Source: Micrococcus flavus
GTDB lineage: Bacteria; Actinomycetota; Actinomycetes; Actinomycetales; Micrococcaceae
DNA length: 64,000 bases
Direction of reading: 5' to 3'
NCBI RefSeq assembly: GCF_014204815.1
Contig: NZ_JACHMC010000001.1
Location: 1,612,001 to 1,676,000 of the forward strand
In this document: piece after piece, positions 29,439-40,691 of the stretch
Position numbering within the stretch: position 1 is the stretch's first letter
Layout: the number at the start of each line of letters is the position of its first letter
Made by a program: the position numbers and the translations under genes
The notes under the pieces: model-generated
The model's input: the letters and a program-made list of their open reading frames with translations, nothing else
Database searches by the model: none
Told to the model about the DNA's origin: nothing

Positions 29439-31058
29439 TCAGTGCTGGACCGGCTTCTCGGCGCCGACGCCGGTGAGCGAGCGCACCTCCATCTCCGCCT
29501 GCTTGTCCGGGTCCTCGGCCTCCTTGGAGGTCACGGAGCCCAGCCAGCCGAGGAGGAAGGCCAGCGGGATGGACACGATGCCCGGGTTCTTCAGCGGGAA
29601 GAGCGCGAAGTCGGCGCCCGGGATCATGGAGGTCTCCGCCCCGGACATCACCGGGGAGAAGACGATCAGGACGATCGCGGAGATCAGGCCGCCGTACATG
29701 GACCACACCGCGCCGCGCGTGGTGAAGCCTTTCCAGAACAGCGAGTACAGGATGGTCGGCAGGTTCGCCGAGGCCGCCACCGCGAAGGCGAGGGCCACGA
29801 GGAACGCGACGTTCTGGCCCTGCGCGGCGATGCCGCCGACGATCGCGAGGACGCCGATGACCACCACGGTGATCTTGCCGATGCGGACCTCCTCCTGCGG
29901 GGTGAGCGGCTTCTTCGCGATCACCGAGCCGTACACGTCGTGGGCGAAGGACGCCGCCGCCGTGATGGCCAGGCCCGCGACCACCGCGAGGATGGTGGCG
30001 AACGCCACCGCGGAGACCAGGCCCAGCAGAATGGAGCCGCCGAGCTCGAAGGCCAGCAGCGGAGCGGCCGAGTTGACGCCGCCGGGAGCCGCGAGGATGC
30101 GCTCGGGGCCGATCAGCGCGCCGGCGCCGGTGCCGAGCACGAGGGTGAAGAGGTAGAACGCGCCGATGAGCACGATCGCCCACACCACCGACTTGCGGGC
30201 CTCCTTGGCCGTGGGCACGGTGTAGAAGCGCATCAGCACGTGCGGCAGGCCGGCCGTGCCGAGCACGAGGGCCAGGCCGAGGGACAGGAAGTCCAGGCGC
30301 GTGGTGAAGTTCTTGCCGTACTGCAGACCGGGCTCGAGGATCGCCTCACCCTTGGGGTGGATGTCCACGGCGGCGCCCAGCATGCCGTTGAAGTCGAAGC
30401 CGAACAGCGCCAGCGACCACACGGTCATGACGGCCGCGGCGGCGATCAGCAGGATCGCCTTGATGATCTGGACGTAGGTGGTGCCCTTCATGCCGCCGAT
30501 CAGCACGTACACGATCATGAGCACGCCGACGACGACGATCACGAGCGCCTGGCCGGCCGCGTCCGTGATGTTGAGCAGGAGGGCCACGAGACCGCCGGCG
30601 CCGGCCATCTGGGCCAGCAGGTAGAAGAGGCAGACGGCCATGGTGCCGAAGGCCGCCGCGATGCGCACCGGCCTCTGGCGCAGGCGGAAGGAGAGCACGT
30701 CGGCCATGGTGAACCGGCCGGTGTTGCGCAGCAGCTCGGCCACGAGCAGCAGGGCGACGAGCCAGGCCACGAGGAAGCCGATCGAGTACAGGAAGCCGTC
30801 GTAGCCGTAGAGGGCGATGGCGCCCACGATGCCGAGGAACGAGGCCGCGGAGAGGTAGTCGCCGGCGATGGCGGTGCCGTTCTGGGTGCCGGAGAAGCCG
30901 CGGCCGCCGGCGTAGTAGTCGGCGGAGGAGTTGCTGGTCTTCGACGCGCGGATCACGATCACGAGGGTGACCACCACGAAGGCGACGAAGATGCCGATGT
31001 TGACCAGGGGGTTGCCCACCGTGGCCGTGGTCTGGAGCAGGGGCGTCGCGACGTTCAT
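29439..31058 (-). CDS. Sodium:solute symporter, acetate/monocarboxylate type (ActP/MctC-like)
   Basis: 539 residues with about 13 transmembrane helices. The SSS-family signature region [32 protein letters not shown] begins near residue 45, as in cation/acetate symporters. It would import acetate, pyruvate or propionate with a cation. The start overlaps the upstream DUF485 gene by four bases (ATGA), the standard two-gene arrangement for these transporters. A strong hairpin follows. Confidence 0.9.
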   Translation of the reverse strand: MNVATPLLQTTATVGNPLVNIGIFVAFVVVTLVIVIRASKTSNSSADYYAGGRGFSGTQNGTAIAGDYLSAASFLGIVGAIALYGYDGFLYSIGFLVAWLVALLLVAELLRNTGRFTMADVLSFRLRQRPVRIAAAFGTMAVCLFYLLAQMAGAGGLVALLLNITDAAGQALVIVVVGVLMIVYVLIGGMKGTTYVQIIKAILLIAAAAVMTVWSLALFGFDFNGMLGAAVDIHPKGEAILEPGLQYGKNFTTRLDFLSLGLALVLGTAGLPHVLMRFYTVPTAKEARKSVVWAIVLIGAFYLFTLVLGTGAGALIGPERILAAPGGVNSAAPLLAFELGGSILLGLVSAVAFATILAVVAGLAITAAASFAHDVYGSVIAKKPLTPQEEVRIGKITVVVIGVLAIVGGIAAQGQNVAFLVALAFAVAASANLPTILYSLFWKGFTTRGAVWSMYGGLISAIVLIVFSPVMSGAETSMIPGADFALFPLKNPGIVSIPLAFLLGWLGSVTSKEAEDPDKQAEMEVRSLTGVGAEKPVQH

Positions 31059-31432
31059 CGGGTGGCCTCCGGGGTCTCGGGGCCGGTGACGGCCTCACGC
31101 TCGAGGCGCTCACGCAGCGCGGTGGCGCGGGGGTCGAGGACGCGGTTGGAGAAGCGAACGTAGGCGAAGGTGATGGCGAACGTGGTGACGAACTGGAGCA
31201 GCCCGAGCACCAGCCCGAGCGTGATGTTGTCGTACACCCGGATCGCCATGACCTGGGGGAAGAACGCCCCCATGATCACGAACAGCAGGTACCAGACGAA
31301 GAACGCGACGGTCATGGGGAAGGCGAAGGAGCGGTGGGTGCGGCGGAGCTCGCCGAACTCCTCGGAGCGCTGTGCGGCGCGGAACTGCTCGGCCGTCGGC
31401 GACGACGGCGGAGCGTGCTCGGTGGATGACAT
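31055..31432 (-). CDS. DUF485 membrane protein, symporter partner
   Basis: 125 residues with two transmembrane helices, at about 38-60 and 73-98. The family signature RTHRSFAFPMTVAFFVWYLL starts near residue 29. DUF485 proteins are nearly always encoded just before acetate symporters and are assumed to be accessory subunits. The ATG has CCGGAGG upstream. The 158 bases before it, up to the citE stop, contain no gene. Confidence 0.9.
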   Translation of the reverse strand: MSSTEHAPPSSPTAEQFRAAQRSEEFGELRRTHRSFAFPMTVAFFVWYLLFVIMGAFFPQVMAIRVYDNITLGLVLGLLQFVTTFAITFAYVRFSNRVLDPRATALRERLEREAVTGPETPEATR

Positions 31433-31590
31433 GGGTGCCTCCGGTGGGTGGGTGCGGGGACGCCGTGACCGGGATCACAGTGGCGCTCACCACACTCTGG
31501 GCCCTCGGGGGACCCGGGGTCAAGCGGAAATGTATACACGTCTCTGCATGACGGCTGTATGACGTTCCGCTCTCACCGTGCCCCGTGCCC

Positions 31591-32466
31591 TCACGAGGGC
31601 GGCGCGTCGCCGATTCGCTCCGCCCGCGCCAGAACCGCCCGCGCCTGCGCGAGCACCACTTCATCCACCATCGCACCGTCCAGCGCGAAGGCGCCGTGCC
31701 GACCCCGCGCTGCCGCCAGGATCCGGCGGGCACGCGCGACCGTCTCCGGCGCCGGCATGTATGCAGACCGCACCACCGATACCTGCTGCGGATGCAGGCA
31801 CACGGTGGCGGTGCACCCGAGGGCGGCGGCGTCCTCGGCCTCGGCCGCGAGGCCGTCGCGGTCCGCGAGATCCAGGAAGACCGCGTCCCAGGCGGCCACG
31901 CCGTGGGCCGCCGCGGCGAGCAGGACGGCCGAGCGCGCGTGGCGCACCGGTTCCCGATAGCCGCCGTCGGCGTGCCGCGAGGACGTCCCGCCCATCGAGG
32001 CGACGAGGTCCTCCGCCCCCCACATCAGCGCGCCGACGTGCGGGTGCGCCGCGAGCGCGGGCGCCGCGAGGACCCCCGCGGCGGTCTCGCACAGGGCGGC
32101 CACGCGCACGTCCTCCCCCAGGGCCGCGACGATCCCGTCCACCTGGGCGGGGTCCTCCGCCTTGGCGAGCATGAGGGTGCGCCAGCCGGTCTCGACGAGC
32201 GCGGCCAGGTCCGCCTCGTGGTCGGCGGTGCCCGCGGGGTTCACGCGCACGAGCACGCGTTCCGGGTCCAGCCCGGTGACCTCACGCGTGGCCCAGGCCT
32301 CGGCCACGGCGCGGCGGGCGGCCGGCCGCGCGTCGGGGGTGACGGCGTCCTCGAGGTCGAGGATGACGGCGTCGGCCTTCGCCAGCCCGCCGGCGAACCG
32401 CTCCGGCCGGTCCGCGGGCGTGAACATCACGGCCGGCCCGTGCGCCAGGCGCGCCCCGGCGCTCAT
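31591..32466 (-). CDS. citE: CitE-like HpcH/HpaI-family acyl-CoA lyase
   Basis: A 291-residue TIM-barrel lyase. Seen: [14 protein letters not shown] near residue 35, RVNPAGT, the metal-binding CETAAGVL segment, [13 protein letters not shown], and the C-terminal CLHPQQV. The gene order accD1-accA1-fadE-maoC-citE equals the M. tuberculosis Rv2502c-Rv2498c block. There the CitE protein has been reported to act as a beta-hydroxyacyl-CoA lyase in leucine and itaconate breakdown (recalled knowledge). The ATG overlaps the maoC stop (ATGA). It is the last gene of the TetR-controlled operon. Confidence 0.88.
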   Translation of the reverse strand: MSAGARLAHGPAVMFTPADRPERFAGGLAKADAVILDLEDAVTPDARPAARRAVAEAWATREVTGLDPERVLVRVNPAGTADHEADLAALVETGWRTLMLAKAEDPAQVDGIVAALGEDVRVAALCETAAGVLAAPALAAHPHVGALMWGAEDLVASMGGTSSRHADGGYREPVRHARSAVLLAAAAHGVAAWDAVFLDLADRDGLAAEAEDAAALGCTATVCLHPQQVSVVRSAYMPAPETVARARRILAAARGRHGAFALDGAMVDEVVLAQARAVLARAERIGDAPPS

Positions 32467-32951
32467 GCGCCCGCCTCCCGGTGGGCGGCGGCGGTCCACA
32501 TCAGGCACGTGCGCTGCGCGCGGGCCACCACCGTGCCGTCCTGGTTGGTCCCGGTGTGGGCGAACACCACGATCCGCTGACCCGGCCGCGAGGAGGACTC
32601 CCGGATCGAGACGACCTCGGTGGAGGTGGTGAGCGTGTCGCCGTGGAACACGGGCGCGGGGAAGGCGATCTCCCCCAGACCCAGCTGGGCCACGAGCGTG
32701 CCCTGGGTCAGCTGCCCCACGGACTGGCCCACCATGGTGGACAGGGTGAGCATGGAGTTCATCAACGGGCGCCCGAAGGTCTGCGTCGCGGCGAACGCGT
32801 GGTCCAGGTGGAGCGCCTGGGTGTTCATGGTGAGCGTGGTGAACGCGACGTTGTCCGCCTCGGTGAGCGTGCGCCCCGGGCGGTGGACGTACACCTGCCC
32901 GACCTCGAGCTCGTCGGCGTAGCGGCCGCGCTGGACGATCGGCTCTACCAT
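32463..32951 (-). CDS. MaoC-type acyl-CoA hydratase
   Basis: 162 residues with a single hot-dog fold. The hydratase signature is seen around [26 protein letters not shown] (Asp and His expected for catalysis). The family hydrates enoyl-CoA thioesters. In the homologous mycobacterial cluster this position has been proposed to encode an itaconyl/mesaconyl-CoA-type hydratase acting just before CitE, which would suit the neighbour here. Four bases separate it from the acyl-CoA dehydrogenase. Confidence 0.85.
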   Translation of the reverse strand: MVEPIVQRGRYADELEVGQVYVHRPGRTLTEADNVAFTTLTMNTQALHLDHAFAATQTFGRPLMNSMLTLSTMVGQSVGQLTQGTLVAQLGLGEIAFPAPVFHGDTLTTSTEVVSIRESSSRPGQRIVVFAHTGTNQDGTVVARAQRTCLMWTAAAHREAGA

Positions 32952-32955
32952 CGGC

Positions 32956-34143
32956 TCAGAGCCCCAGCTCGCGCGCGATCAGCATGAGCTGCACCTCGGT
33001 GGTGCCCTCGCCGACCTCGAGGATCTTGGAGTCGCGGTAGTGGCGGGCCACGAGGGACTCGTTCACGAACCCGTAGCCGCCGAACACCTGCGTGGCGTCG
33101 CGGGCGTTGTCCATGGCGGCCTCGCCGGAGATGAGCTTGGCCAGGGCGGCCTCGGTCTTGAACGGCTTGCCGGCGAGCATCTTCTGCGCCGCCTCGTAGT
33201 AGGCCAGGCGCGCGGCGTGCGCGCGGGCCTGCATGCGGGCGATCTTGAAGGACACGGCCTGGAAGCTCGCGATCGGGGAGCCGAAGGAGGTGCGCTGCTT
33301 CGCGTAGGCGATGCACGCGTCCACGCAGCCCTGGGCGGCGCCGGTGGCCAGGGCCGCGATGGCGATGCGCCCCTCGTCCAGGATGGACAGGAAGTTCGCG
33401 TAGCCGAGGCCGCGGGTGCCGAGCAGGTTCTCCTCGGGGACCATCGCGTCCTTGAAGTGCAGCGGGTGGGTGTCCGACGAGTTCCAGCCGACCTTGTCGT
33501 AGGCCTTGCCCACCGTGAAACCGGGGGTGTCCGAGGGGACGATGATCGTGGAGATCTCCTTGGCGGGGCGGCCGTCCGGGCCGGTCTTCCCCTCCACCTG
33601 GCCGGTGACCGCGGTGACGGTGACGAACCGCGTGATGTCCGTGCCGGAGTTGGTGATGAACTCCTTGGCGCCGTTGACCCGCCAGGACCCGTCCTCGAGG
33701 CGCGCGGTGGTCTGGGTGCTGCCGGCGTCGGAGCCGGCGCCCGGCTCGGTGAGGCCGAAGCCGGCCAGGGCCTCCCCCGCGGCCAGGGAGGGCAGCCAGC
33801 GCTCCTTCTGCTCCTGGGTGCCGAACTTGAGGATCGGCATGGCGCCGAGGGAGACGCCGGCCTCGAGGGTGATGGCCACGGACTGGTTCACGCGGGCCAG
33901 CTGCTCGAGCGCGAGGGACAGGGCGAAGTAGTCCCCGCCCATGCCGCCGAACTCCTCCGGGAAGGGCAGGCCGAACAGGCCCATCTCCCCCATCTGGGCC
34001 ACGATCTCGTACGGGAACTCGTGCTTCGCGTCCAGCTCGGCCGAGACGGGGGCGACGACCTCGTCGGCGAACTCGCGGACGGTGTCCGAGAGCAGCTGGT
34101 AGTCCTCCTCGAGGACGGGCAGGGTGCGGTGGGCGATGCTCAT
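32956..34143 (-). CDS. Acyl-CoA dehydrogenase, probably isovaleryl/branched-chain type
   Basis: FAD flavoenzyme. 395 residues. Seen: [14 protein letters not shown] (about 130-143), the [15 protein letters not shown] helix, [13 protein letters not shown] and the terminal [20 protein letters not shown]. Its place between a methylcrotonyl-type carboxylase and MaoC/CitE points to leucine breakdown, as for FadE19 of mycobacteria. The ATG overlaps the stop of the carboxylase alpha gene. Confidence 0.9.
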   Translation of the reverse strand: MSIAHRTLPVLEEDYQLLSDTVREFADEVVAPVSAELDAKHEFPYEIVAQMGEMGLFGLPFPEEFGGMGGDYFALSLALEQLARVNQSVAITLEAGVSLGAMPILKFGTQEQKERWLPSLAAGEALAGFGLTEPGAGSDAGSTQTTARLEDGSWRVNGAKEFITNSGTDITRFVTVTAVTGQVEGKTGPDGRPAKEISTIIVPSDTPGFTVGKAYDKVGWNSSDTHPLHFKDAMVPEENLLGTRGLGYANFLSILDEGRIAIAALATGAAQGCVDACIAYAKQRTSFGSPIASFQAVSFKIARMQARAHAARLAYYEAAQKMLAGKPFKTEAALAKLISGEAAMDNARDATQVFGGYGFVNESLVARHYRDSKILEVGEGTTEVQLMLIARELGL

Positions 34144-36269
34144 GCGAGGTCTCCTTCAGTGGCATGCTCGGGGGCGTCGTCGGGGTCGACGACGGCGATC
34201 AGGGAGCGGGCGGCGACGGCGTCGCCGACGCCCACGTGGACGGTGACGGTGCCGGCGACGCCAGCGGTGACGGGGTGCTCCATCTTCATGGCCTCGACGA
34301 CGGCGAGCTCGGCGCCGGCCTCGACGTGCTCCCCGGTGGCCACGGACACGGCCACGACCGTGCCAGGCATGGGCGCGCGGGCCTCGGGGGAGCCGCCGCC
34401 GGCCGGGGCTCGACGCGCGGCGGCCGCGGCGCGGGACGCCGCCACGCGCTCGGCACGGGACAGGCGCTCGACGCGACAGGTGGCGCCGTCGTGGTGGATC
34501 CAGACGGCGTCCGGGTCCGAGGGGTGGCGGAGCCACCGGCCGCCCACGTCTGCGGGCTCCGCCTCGTCCAGCGTGGTCGGCGAGCCCTCCGGGCCCACCG
34601 ACCCGGACCCGCGCCACAGCACGGAGAGGTCCTCCCAGCGCAGCGGCAGCGCGGGGGCGGGGGCGCCGGCGGCGCGCCAGGCGTCCTGGCGGTGCCACGC
34701 ACCGGCGGGCCGCGCCTGGAGGCCGGCCGCGGCCGCAGCCGCCTCGTCGATCCCGTGGATCGTGAGCGAGGAGGTGAAGGGGCCCGGAGCGAAGGCGCGG
34801 CCGGCGGCGTCCCACACCTCCACGCCGGGGGCCGGGGCCTCCCACGCGGGCGCCTCGTCGATCAGGGAGGTCGTCAGGTGGCCGGCCCGGACGTCGTCGC
34901 GGGCGGCGAGGTGCCGCAGCCAGCCGAGGTTGGAGCGGACGCCGAACAGGACGGTCTCCGCGAGCGCGGCGTCGAGGCGGTCGAGGGCCTGCGCGCGATC
35001 CTCACCGCGGGCGATGACCTTGGCGATCATGGGGTCGTAGTGGCCGGTGACCGCGGGCTGGGCGGGGGCGTCGCCGTCGGGGGCGGGCGGGAACAGCAGG
35101 GTGTCCACCCGCACGCCCTCCCCCTGGGGCGGCTCCCACAGCAGCACGGGCCCGGCGTCGGGCAGGAAGCCGTTCGCCGGGTCCTCGGCGTACACGCGGG
35201 CCTCGACGGCGGCACCCTCCAGGGTCACGTCCTGCTGCGCGAAACCGAGCGCCTGGCCGGCGGCGATCCGCAGCTGCAGCTCGACGAAGTCCAGGTCCTC
35301 GCCGCGCACGCGCACGACCTCCTCGGAGACGGGGTGCTCCACCTGCAGGCGGGTGTTCATCTCTATGAAGAAGAACTCGTCCGGGTTCTCGTCCGAGACG
35401 AGGAACTCCACGGTGCCGGCACCCACGTAGCCCACGGACTCTGCGGCGTCCACCGCGGCCTTCCCGAGCCGCTCGCGCAGCTCCGCACCGTGCGCCAGTC
35501 CGGTGAGCAGGGGCGCGGGGGCCTCCTCGATCACCTTCTGGTGGCGGCGCTGCAGGGAGCACTCCCGCTCCCCCAGGTGCACGGTGTGCCCGTGGGTGTC
35601 CGCGAAGACCTGCACCTCGATGTGGCGCGGGGCCGTGATGAGCCGCTCGAGCAGGAGCGTGTCGTCCCCGAACGCGGAGCGGGCGGTGCGGCGGGCCGAG
35701 GCCAGCGCGGCCGGGAGCTCGTCCGCGGCGTGCACGGCCACCATGCCCTTGCCGCCGCCGCCCGCGGAGGGCTTGATCAGCAGCGGGAAGCCCACGCGCT
35801 CGGCCTCGGCCAGGATCTGCTCGTCGGTCAGCGTGGGATCGGCGATGCCCGGCACCACCGGCACGCCCCGGGCGGACACGGTCTCCTTCGCGCGGATCTT
35901 GTCCGCCATCGCGTCCAGGGACGCCACGGACGGGCCCACGAACACGACGCCGGCCGCCTCGAGAGCGCGCGCGAAGTCCGCGTTCTCGGAGAGGAACCCG
36001 TAGCCGGGGTGCACGGCCTGGGCGCCGGTGTCGACGGCGGCGCGCACCACCGCGTCGATGTCCAGGTAGGACTCGCGGGCGGGGGCGGGGCCGAGACGCA
36101 CGGCGAGGTCGGCCTCGCGCACGTGGCGGGCGTCGTCGTCGGCGTCGGAGTACACGGCCACCGAGCGGATGCCGAGGCGGCGCAGGGTGCAGATGACCCG
36201 CACGGCGATCTCGCCGCGGTTGGCCACGAGGACGGTGTCGAAGAGGGGTGCGATCACGGCGGGGCTCAC
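34140..36269 (-). CDS. accA1: Acyl-CoA carboxylase alpha chain (biotin carboxylase + biotin carrier)
   Basis: 709 residues. The biotin carboxylase domain opens with [14 protein letters not shown] and contains SAGGGGKGM, the ATP loop, and [13 protein letters not shown] central BT-like region follows, and a C-terminal biotinyl domain with AMKMEHP has the biotinylated Lys near residue 660. It carboxylates biotin for the beta chain encoded just upstream; together they are most likely methylcrotonyl-CoA carboxylase. The GTG start overlaps the upstream stop as GTGA. Confidence 0.93.
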   Translation of the reverse strand: MSPAVIAPLFDTVLVANRGEIAVRVICTLRRLGIRSVAVYSDADDDARHVREADLAVRLGPAPARESYLDIDAVVRAAVDTGAQAVHPGYGFLSENADFARALEAAGVVFVGPSVASLDAMADKIRAKETVSARGVPVVPGIADPTLTDEQILAEAERVGFPLLIKPSAGGGGKGMVAVHAADELPAALASARRTARSAFGDDTLLLERLITAPRHIEVQVFADTHGHTVHLGERECSLQRRHQKVIEEAPAPLLTGLAHGAELRERLGKAAVDAAESVGYVGAGTVEFLVSDENPDEFFFIEMNTRLQVEHPVSEEVVRVRGEDLDFVELQLRIAAGQALGFAQQDVTLEGAAVEARVYAEDPANGFLPDAGPVLLWEPPQGEGVRVDTLLFPPAPDGDAPAQPAVTGHYDPMIAKVIARGEDRAQALDRLDAALAETVLFGVRSNLGWLRHLAARDDVRAGHLTTSLIDEAPAWEAPAPGVEVWDAAGRAFAPGPFTSSLTIHGIDEAAAAAAGLQARPAGAWHRQDAWRAAGAPAPALPLRWEDLSVLWRGSGSVGPEGSPTTLDEAEPADVGGRWLRHPSDPDAVWIHHDGATCRVERLSRAERVAASRAAAAARRAPAGGGSPEARAPMPGTVVAVSVATGEHVEAGAELAVVEAMKMEHPVTAGVAGTVTVHVGVGDAVAARSLIAVVDPDDAPEHATEGDLA

Positions 36270-37888
36270 ATCCGGAACAGGCCGAAGCGGGGCTCCGGCA
36301 GCGGGGCTCGGGAGACGACGTCGAGCGCGAGGGCGAGCACGCGGCGGGTGTCCCCCGGCGTGATGATCCCGTCGTCCCAGAGGCGGGCGGTGGAGTACAG
36401 GGGGTTGCCCTGGTCCTCGTACTGGGCGCGGATGGGCGCGGCGGCCTCCTCGACCTGCTCGGGGGTCAGGGGGGTGCCTCCGCCGGCGACGATCTGGTCC
36501 TGCTTGATCTGGGTGAGGACGGAGGCCGCCTGCGGGCCGCCCATGACGGAGATGCGGGCGTGCGGCCACATCCACAGGAAGCGCGGGGAGTACGCGCGGC
36601 CGCACATGGCGTAGTTGCCGGCGCCGAAGGAGCCGCCGACCACCACGGTCAGCTTGGGCACGCGCGTGGTGGCCACGGCGGTGACCATCTTGGCCCCGTC
36701 CCGGGCGATGCCGCCGGACTCGGCGTCCCGGCCCACCATGAACCCGGAGATGTTCTGCAGGAACAGCAGCGGGATCCCCCGCTGGTCGCACAGCTCGATG
36801 AAGTGGGCGCCCTTGCGTGCGGAGTCGCCGAACAGGATGCCGTTGTTCGCCAGGATCCCCACGGGGTGCCCGTCGACCCGCGCGAACGCGGTGACCAGCG
36901 TGGTCCCGTAGCGGGCCTTGAACTCGTGCACGGAGCCGCCGTCCACGATCCGGTCGATCACCTCGCGCACGTCGTACGGGGTGGCGACGTCGGCCGGCAC
37001 CACCTCGGTCAGCGTCGCCGGGTCCACGGCGGGCTCCACGGCCGGCGCCACCGTCCAGGCCGGGCCCTGCGGGGCGGGCAGGGTCGCCACGATGTCCCGG
37101 AGGATCTGCATGGCGTGGACGTCGTCGTCGGCCAGGTGGTCCGCCACGCCCGACTGCTCGGTGTGCAGGACGCCGCCGCCGAGGTCCTCGGGGGTGACGT
37201 CCTCGCCGATCGCGGCCTTCACCAGGGGCGGGCCGCCGAGGAAGATGGTGCCCTGCTCGCGCACGATCACGGTCTCGTCGCACATGGCGGGCACGTAGGC
37301 GCCGCCCGCGGTGGAGGAGCCGCACACGGCGGCGATCTGCGGGATGCCGAGGGCGGAGAGCTGGGCCTGGTTGCGGAAGATCCGGCCGAAGTGCTCGCGG
37401 TCCGGGAAGACCTCGTCCTGCTTCGGCAGGAACGCGCCGCCGGAGTCCACGAGGTAGAGGCAGGGCAGGCGGTTCTCGAGGGCGATCTCCTGCGCACGCA
37501 GGTGCTTCTTGACGGTCATCGGGTAGTAGGTGCCGCCCTTGACGGTGGCGTCGTTGCCCACGACCATCACGTGCCGCCCGTGCACCAGGCCGATCCCGGC
37601 GACGACGCCGGCGGCGGGGCTGTCCCCGTCGTACAGGCCGTGTGCGGCCAGCGCCCCGACCTCGAGGAAGGGTGAGCCCTCGTCCAGGAGCGCGTCGATC
37701 CGGTCCCGCACGAGCAGCTTGCCGCGGGCGACGTGGCGCTCGCGGGAGCGCTCGGGGCCGCCCCGGGCCGTGCGGGCGAGGAGCTCGGCGAGCTCGGCCT
37801 CCAGACGGGCGTGCTCGGCGGCGTGACCGCCCGGACGGGCGTCGTCGGCCGCCGCCGCGGCGGCGCTGTCCTGCGATGCGAGCGTCAC
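36266..37888 (-). CDS. accD1: Acyl-CoA carboxylase beta chain (carboxyltransferase, methylcrotonyl-type)
   Basis: 540 residues. Seen: the acyl-CoA site with [44 protein letters not shown], and the C-terminal [25 protein letters not shown]. These are signatures of the methylcrotonyl/geranyl-CoA carboxylase subgroup rather than the propionyl type. The first gene of the operon. The GTG at 37888 has AGGGAGG upstream, and the leader carries a palindrome directly in front of it, the likely TetR site. Confidence 0.92.
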   Translation of the reverse strand: MTLASQDSAAAAAADDARPGGHAAEHARLEAELAELLARTARGGPERSRERHVARGKLLVRDRIDALLDEGSPFLEVGALAAHGLYDGDSPAAGVVAGIGLVHGRHVMVVGNDATVKGGTYYPMTVKKHLRAQEIALENRLPCLYLVDSGGAFLPKQDEVFPDREHFGRIFRNQAQLSALGIPQIAAVCGSSTAGGAYVPAMCDETVIVREQGTIFLGGPPLVKAAIGEDVTPEDLGGGVLHTEQSGVADHLADDDVHAMQILRDIVATLPAPQGPAWTVAPAVEPAVDPATLTEVVPADVATPYDVREVIDRIVDGGSVHEFKARYGTTLVTAFARVDGHPVGILANNGILFGDSARKGAHFIELCDQRGIPLLFLQNISGFMVGRDAESGGIARDGAKMVTAVATTRVPKLTVVVGGSFGAGNYAMCGRAYSPRFLWMWPHARISVMGGPQAASVLTQIKQDQIVAGGGTPLTPEQVEEAAAPIRAQYEDQGNPLYSTARLWDDGIITPGDTRRVLALALDVVSRAPLPEPRFGLFRM

Positions 37889-37904
37889 GCGGACCTCCCT
37901 TTCA

Positions 37905-37920
37905 GTGAATGGCGATTCAC
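37905..37920. promoter_or_regulatory. Palindromic operator of the carboxylase operon
   Basis: GTGAATGGCGATTCAC, 16 bp with six-base perfect arms (GTGAAT/ATTCAC). It lies downstream of the predicted transcription start and just before the ribosome site of the beta-chain gene. The divergent TetR gene begins 89 bases away, so it is the obvious candidate regulator. Confidence 0.7.
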
Positions 37921-37937
37921 CGGAATCGTCAGGCGCC

Positions 37938-37966
37938 ACAATAGGGGTCCACGTCACAGGTGTCCA
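37938..37966 (-). promoter_or_regulatory. Promoter of the carboxylase/leucine degradation operon
   Basis: TGGACA (37961-37966) and TATTGT (37938-37943) on the minus strand with 17 bases between them, the best -35/-10 pair in the window. Predicted transcription starts near 37931, just before the palindrome. Confidence 0.6.
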
Positions 37967-37995
37967 TGCGCGGGTCGGCTCCGCCGGTGGCTCAC

Positions 37996-38001
37996 TACAG
38001 T
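37996..38001 (+). promoter_or_regulatory. -10 box of the TetR gene, leaderless start
   Basis: TACAGT seven bases before the ATG at 38009. No -35 hexamer and no ribosome site are seen. Confidence 0.5.
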
Positions 38002-38008
38002 GGGGCCC

Positions 38009-38665
38009 ATGTCCGAGGCCCCCGTCACCTCCGCCGCGCCCGGCCGCGCGCCCGCGCGCACGGCCCGGGAGCGTGCCAAGGCCCGCCGCCGGGCGGACCT
38101 CCTGGCGGCCGCCGCCCGGCTGTTCGCCGCCGGGGGGTACGACGCGGCCCGACTCGAGGACATCGGGGCCGCCGCCGGAGTGAGCGGTCCGGCCGTGTAC
38201 CGCCACTTCGCCGGCAAGGCCGCCGTGCTCGTGGAGATCCTGGAGACCGCCAGCACGGGCCTGCTCGAGGGCGGGCACGACGCCGTCCGGGACCTCGCTC
38301 CCGGCGCCGAGTCCCTGCGCGCATTGATCGCGTTCCACACGGACTTCGCGGTGGACAACCGGGACGTCATCCGCGTGCAGGACCGGGACATGTCCTCCCT
38401 GCCCGACGCCGACCGCACCGCCATCGCGCGGGTGCAGCGCCGGTACATCGAGCTGTGGGCGGCCCAGCTGCGCCACATGCACCCGCACGAGGACCACGCC
38501 ACCGCCGTGTTCCGCGTGCAGGCCGTGCTGGGACTGCTCAACTCCACCCCGCACTCGGTCCGCCGCGCCCCGTCGGACCGCAGCGCGCGCCGTCAGACCC
38601 TGGTCTCGATGGCCTGGGCGGCGGCCTCCGCCCCGCTGCGGCCGGCGGCCCCGGTGGTAGCCTGA
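38009..38665 (+). CDS. TetR-family regulator of the carboxylase operon
   Basis: 218 residues. An Arg/Ala-rich N-terminal tail is followed by the TetR helix-turn-helix ([29 protein letters not shown] then [15 protein letters not shown], about 30-75). The C-terminal ligand domain ([25 protein letters not shown]) resembles TetR proteins next to mycobacterial fadD35-acc genes (Rv2506 position). It is divergent from accD1, and a good palindrome lies between the genes, so autoregulated repression relieved by an acyl-CoA is likely (inference). Confidence 0.88.
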   Translation: MSEAPVTSAAPGRAPARTARERAKARRRADLLAAAARLFAAGGYDAARLEDIGAAAGVSGPAVYRHFAGKAAVLVEILETASTGLLEGGHDAVRDLAPGAESLRALIAFHTDFAVDNRDVIRVQDRDMSSLPDADRTAIARVQRRYIELWAAQLRHMHPHEDHATAVFRVQAVLGLLNSTPHSVRRAPSDRSARRQTLVSMAWAAASAPLRPAAPVVA

Positions 38666-38725
38666 CCGACACATCCGGGCGCCCCCACGGGAGCGCGCCC
38701 GCCCACCGACGAGAGGTCCATCGAC

Positions 38726-39196
38726 GTGCCCCTCCGCGACGTCCGCAGCGCGGACCTGGACGAGTTCTTCCTGCACCAGCAGGACGAGCGCGCCAACCTC
38801 ATGTCCGCGTTCGCGCCCCGCAACCCCGCCGACCGCGGCGTGTTCGACTACCACTGGGCGCACCTGCTGGGCGACCCGGACACCACCGTGCAGACCATCG
38901 AGCACGAGGGCCGGGCCGCCGGCGCGCTCGTGTGCTCGCGTGTGGACGGGGTGGACGAGCTCTCCTTCTGGACCGCCCGCGAGTTCTGGGGCCGCGGCCT
39001 GACCACCGCCGCCGTGGACGAGTTCCTGGCCTCCCACACCCGCCGGCCGATCCGCGCCCACGTCCCCGAGGACAACGCCGGGTCCATCAAGGTCCTCACC
39101 CGCCGCGGCTTCGAGAAGGTCGGCGAGGAGAAGGTGTTCTCCAACGCCCGCGCGGCGGTCGTCGTCGAGCACGTCCTCGAGCTCGACGGGGACTGA
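38726..39196 (+). CDS. GNAT-family N-acetyltransferase
   Basis: 156 residues. Seen: [23 protein letters not shown] (acetyl-CoA loop region) and [23 protein letters not shown], standard for RimJ/RimL-like GNAT enzymes. The substrate is unknown. The GTG start follows GAGAGG. It runs in the same direction as tetR, 60 bases after it, and ends in the strongest hairpin of the window. Confidence 0.85.
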   Translation: MPLRDVRSADLDEFFLHQQDERANLMSAFAPRNPADRGVFDYHWAHLLGDPDTTVQTIEHEGRAAGALVCSRVDGVDELSFWTAREFWGRGLTTAAVDEFLASHTRRPIRAHVPEDNAGSIKVLTRRGFEKVGEEKVFSNARAAVVVEHVLELDGD

Positions 39197-39210
39197 CCCC
39201 TCCCCCGCAC

Positions 39211-39257
39211 GACGACGGCGGCCCCTCACCCGGTCGGGGTGAGGGGCCGCCGTCGTC
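39211..39257. terminator. 21-bp perfect hairpin, bidirectional terminator
   Basis: Arms 39211-39231 and 39237-39257 are perfectly complementary, begin with GACGACGG, and enclose a five-base loop. It separates the convergent GNAT gene and the keto-acid dehydrogenase operon. Confidence 0.85.
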
Positions 39258-39275
39258 CTGCGCCGCGGGCGCCGG

Positions 39276-40691
39276 TCAGACCAGGGCGAGCGTCATGCCC
39301 GGCCGGCGCAGCAGCGCCCCGACGTCCGCGAGGAAGCGGGAGCCCTGCTCGCCGTCGACGAGCCGGTGGTCGAAGGACAGGGACAGCGTCACCATGTCCC
39401 GCAGGGCGATCTCACCGCGGTGCTCCCACGGCTGACGACGCACGGCGCCGAGGCAGAGGATGGCCGCCTCCCCCGGGTTGATGATCGGGGTGCCCGTGTC
39501 CACGCCGAACACGCCCACGTTGGTCAGCGTGAACGTGCCACCGGTGAGCTCGCCCGGGGTCAGGGCGCCCTCGCGGGCCCGGCCGGTGAGCGCGGCGATC
39601 TCCTGCGCGAGGGCGCGCAGGTCCATGCCCTGGGCGTCCTTGACGTTGGGCACCATGAGCCCGCGCGGCGTGGCCGCGGCGAACCCGAGGTTCACGAAGT
39701 TCTGCCGGTGGATGCTGCCGGAGGCCTCGTCCCAGCGGGCGTTGACCTCCGGGGTGCGCTCCATCGCCAGCACGCACGCGCGGGCCGCCAGCGTCATGGG
39801 GGTCAGCTTCAGGTCCCGGAACGCCCGGTCCCGCTTCAGCTCGTCGATGAGCTCGAGGGACTCCGTGACGTCCACCGTGAGGAACTCGGTGACGTGCGGC
39901 GCCGTGAACGCCGACTGCACCATGGCCGCCGCGGTGGCCTTCCGGACGCCGCGGACCGGCTCCACCTCGACGCGCGGGCGCCCGCCGAGCGTGCGCCCGC
40001 CTGCGGCTCCCGCGGCCTCGCCGGCGCCGGGGGCGTCATCCGGAGAGGTCCCGGCGACCACGGCGGGCGACGCCGCGGCTCCGCCCTGCGCGGCGCGCTC
40101 GACGTCCTCGCGCAGGATGACCCCGTGGGCGCCGGAGCCGGTGACCGTCTCCAGGTCCACGCCGAGCCGGCGGGCCAGCAGGCGCACCGGCGGGGTGGAG
40201 CGCGGACGCTCGCCGACGGGACTGTCCGAGGTCGGCGCGGCGGTGGGCGTCTCGACGGACGCGGCCTCCGGGGCCGCGGGGGCCGGCTCGCCGGCGGTCG
40301 ACTCCGGGGCGGACGGGGCGGTCTCGCCCGTGGCGGGGGCGACCCCACGGCCGGCGCGTCGGCGCCGGGCGGGGGCGCCGGAGTCCGGCGCGGCGCCGTA
40401 GCCCACGAGGGTGGGCACGCGACCGGCGGCCTCGTCCTCCCCCTCGGCGGCGGCGACCTCGAAGGTCACCAGGGGCGCGCCGACGTCGAGCGTGGTGCCC
40501 TCGTCCGCGTGCAGTTCGGCGACCGTGCCCTCGAACGGGCTGGACACCTCGACGACGGCCTTGGCCGTCTCCACCTCCGCGAGGATCTGGTTCACCGCGA
40601 CGGCGTCGCCCGCGCTCACGCGCCAGGCCACCACCTCGGACTCGGTGAGGCCCTCGCCCAGGTCGGGCAGTCGGAAGACCTTCGTGGCCAT
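39276..40691 (-). CDS. bkdC: Branched-chain keto-acid dehydrogenase E2, dihydrolipoyl acyltransferase
   Basis: 471 residues. One N-terminal lipoyl domain (Lys44 in [10 protein letters not shown]) is followed by a long Ala/Pro linker, a peripheral subunit-binding domain ([30 protein letters not shown], about 165-200), and the catalytic domain ending with the [13 protein letters not shown] active-site motif. It transfers the acyl group from E1 to CoA. The stop codon of the upstream E1-beta gene shares a base with its ATG. The E3 gene is not in the window. Confidence 0.92.
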   Translation of the reverse strand: MATKVFRLPDLGEGLTESEVVAWRVSAGDAVAVNQILAEVETAKAVVEVSSPFEGTVAELHADEGTTLDVGAPLVTFEVAAAEGEDEAAGRVPTLVGYGAAPDSGAPARRRRAGRGVAPATGETAPSAPESTAGEPAPAAPEAASVETPTAAPTSDSPVGERPRSTPPVRLLARRLGVDLETVTGSGAHGVILREDVERAAQGGAAASPAVVAGTSPDDAPGAGEAAGAAGGRTLGGRPRVEVEPVRGVRKATAAAMVQSAFTAPHVTEFLTVDVTESLELIDELKRDRAFRDLKLTPMTLAARACVLAMERTPEVNARWDEASGSIHRQNFVNLGFAAATPRGLMVPNVKDAQGMDLRALAQEIAALTGRAREGALTPGELTGGTFTLTNVGVFGVDTGTPIINPGEAAILCLGAVRRQPWEHRGEIALRDMVTLSLSFDHRLVDGEQGSRFLADVGALLRRPGMTLALV

